Position numbers and translations under genes: made by a program
The notes under the pieces: model-generated
What the model was told of the DNA's origin: nothing
Seen by the model: the letters and a program-made list of their open reading frames with translations, nothing else
Database searches by the model: none
Shown here: piece after piece, positions 63,254 through 64,000 of the stretch
Layout of the letters: each line of letters starts with the position of its first letter
Position numbering within the stretch: position 1 is the stretch's first letter
Assembly: GCF_014648655.1 (NCBI RefSeq)
Contig: NZ_BMRN01000004.1
Coordinates: 62,001 to 126,000, forward strand
DNA from: Streptomyces atratus
GTDB taxonomy: Bacteria; Actinomycetota; Actinomycetes; Streptomycetales; Streptomycetaceae
Reading direction: 5' to 3'
Length of the DNA: 64,000 bases

Positions 63254-63745
63254 TCAGCTCCGAGGCGTACGGGACGGCAGGGTGAACCACACCGCCTTGC
63301 CGTGCTCCGTCGTGCGGTGACCGCAGGACGAGCTGAGCGTACGGATCAGCAGCAGACCCCGGCCGTGTTCCTGCCACGGGTCCGGCGCACTGCCGGGCTC
63401 TGGACGGGAGAGATCGCCCGGCGGGGCCGGGTCGCGGTCGTGCACCTCCACCTGGCAGCCGGTCGGCAGGAGCTCCACCACCAGCTCGATGGGTTCGTCG
63501 CTGCGGGTGTGCTCCACGGCGTTGGCGACCAGTTCGGCGGTGAGGAGTTCGGCGGTATCGGAATCGGCCGGTGCTTCGATGTCCGCCAGTGCCGTACGGA
63601 TCAGGGCGCGAGCGACCGGTACGGCCACCGTCGAACGCGGCAGGGCAATCCGCCAGGAGGCGGGGAGAGGAACATCGGAGGGCACAGCACGGTTTCCGTT
63701 CCGGAGTTCACGAACTTTCTGGAGGCCAGGCTTTCTGGAGGTCAA
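63254..63745 (-). CDS. RsbW/SpoIIAB-like ATP-binding protein
   Basis: 163 residues to TTG 63745; a better start may be GTG 63685, giving 143 residues. HATPase_c_2 domain: TAELLTAELVANAVEHTRSD (N-box), VEVHDRDPAPPGD (G1), EHGRGLLLIRTLSSSCGHRT (G2). In Streptomyces many such proteins act as anti-sigma-factor kinases or partners of small BldB/DUF397 proteins. The upstream 16-bp tandem repeat at 63715-63746 falls at the putative start. Confidence 0.82.
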   Translation of the reverse strand: MTSRKPGLQKVRELRNGNRAVPSDVPLPASWRIALPRSTVAVPVARALIRTALADIEAPADSDTAELLTAELVANAVEHTRSDEPIELVVELLPTGCQVEVHDRDPAPPGDLSRPEPGSAPDPWQEHGRGLLLIRTLSSSCGHRTTEHGKAVWFTLPSRTPRS

Positions 63746-63746
63746 G
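63715..63746 (+). repeat. 16-bp tandem duplication at the RsbW-like gene start
   Basis: CTTTCTGGAGGCCAGG (63715-63730) is followed by CTTTCTGGAGGTCAAG (63731-63746). It changes which start codons are available to the minus-strand gene. Confidence 0.55.
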
Positions 63747-63927
63747 ACTTCCCGGTTTCAACCTTGCGAAGTGCAACGACACAGGCCAGGGACTGCCGAC
63801 CGGTACGAAGGGGACGTTCGGCACTGAGTTCTCACGCTCCGCCTATTGCGTGCTCGTGACGGGAGTCACGTACGAGTGATAAGTTCGTTCGCAGTAGCAG
63901 CCCGACGGCTGAAGGGGAGCCCCCTCG

Positions 63928-64000
63928 ATGAGCCCGTTTCCCAGCTCCGCCCCCCGCACGGACGACTGGCGCCATCTGCGGCTGACGACGGACGACGGCG
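63928..64000 (+). CDS. start of an unidentified protein (runs off right edge)
   Basis: ATG 63928 follows AAGGGGAG at an 8-nt spacing. The 24 visible residues, MSPFPSSAPRTDDWRHLRLT and onward, give no family. Divergent from the RsbW-like gene; in Streptomyces a helix-turn-helix or DUF397-type partner is common at this position, but this one does not obviously match. Confidence 0.55.
   Translation, partial: MSPFPSSAPRTDDWRHLRLTTDDG

Noticed and set aside
1..64000. CRISPR arrays, rRNA genes, intact insertion sequences
   Set aside because: No regularly spaced repeats, no rRNA-like stretches and no transposase frame with a DDE or similar motif were found.

Overview
The window looks like chromosomal DNA of a Streptomyces or very close relative. 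The evidence is very high GC, many GTG and TTG starts, frequent 1-4 nt stop/start overlaps, several apparently leaderless genes, rare TTA codons, a complete conservon (cvnABCDE with a P450), a bacterial Hen1/Pnkp pair and SepF-like and DUF2945-type small genes. All assignments come from reading the sequence and from family knowledge; no database search was run.

Layout: (1) 1-5542, potassium homeostasis: two TrkA/RCK proteins and a KimA-like K+ transporter, separated by a GntR regulator and an ACC deaminase gene; then a TrmA/RumA-type RNA methyltransferase (5643-6971). (2) 7449-13927, a minus-strand run of a pRiA4b-ORF3-domain protein, a SNF2 helicase and a SWIM zinc-finger protein. (3) 14256-16857, small and decayed genes: a broken SUKH-like gene, a small secreted protein, an ankyrin protein and a membrane protein that looks frameshifted at its start. 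(4) 16916-30126, a defence-like island: an operon of DUF262 protein, DUF3696 AAA ATPase and an unrecognised 309-residue protein, with TTA (bldA-type) codons in the last two genes; head-to-head remnants of a sigma-70 region 4 protein and a large DExH helicase; and a complete four-gene Wadjet system of the DUF2397/DUF2398/SMC-like/DUF2399 kind (type II as I recall the typing).

(5) 30127-40490, a patchwork of good genes (DUF2945 protein, convergent two-component pair, MMPL exporter, 4'-phosphopantetheinyl transferase, P1 peptidase, PH-like protein) among remnants of SDR, TetR and MarR genes. (6) 40491-44470, sugar-related genes: a SIS-domain isomerase divergent from a DeoR regulator across a palindrome-rich region, a small unknown protein and a Gfo/Idh/MocA oxidoreductase. 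(7) 44806-52883, a metallo-beta-lactamase-fold hydrolase abutting the conservon, whose P450 has ExxW instead of ExxR (a CYP157 trait), then a SepF-like gene with a duplicated 3' end, an AAA ATPase with a TTA codon, a MazG-like pyrophosphohydrolase and a hypothetical gene.

(8) 53020-64000: an F420-type LLM oxidoreductase, a homocysteine S-methyltransferase, the Hen1-Pnkp RNA repair operon, arginine deiminase, ornithine carbamoyltransferase and an amino-acid permease (an arginine deiminase-like set with no carbamate kinase in view), an RsbW-like ATP-binding protein and the start of another gene at the right edge.

The best candidates for something new are the DUF262/DUF3696/unknown operon with its TTA codons, the pRiA4b-ORF3/SNF2/SWIM cluster, the phased repeats and Shine-Dalgarno-blocking hairpin before the ornithine carbamoyltransferase gene, and a 15-nt element shared by the starts of two unrelated genes.
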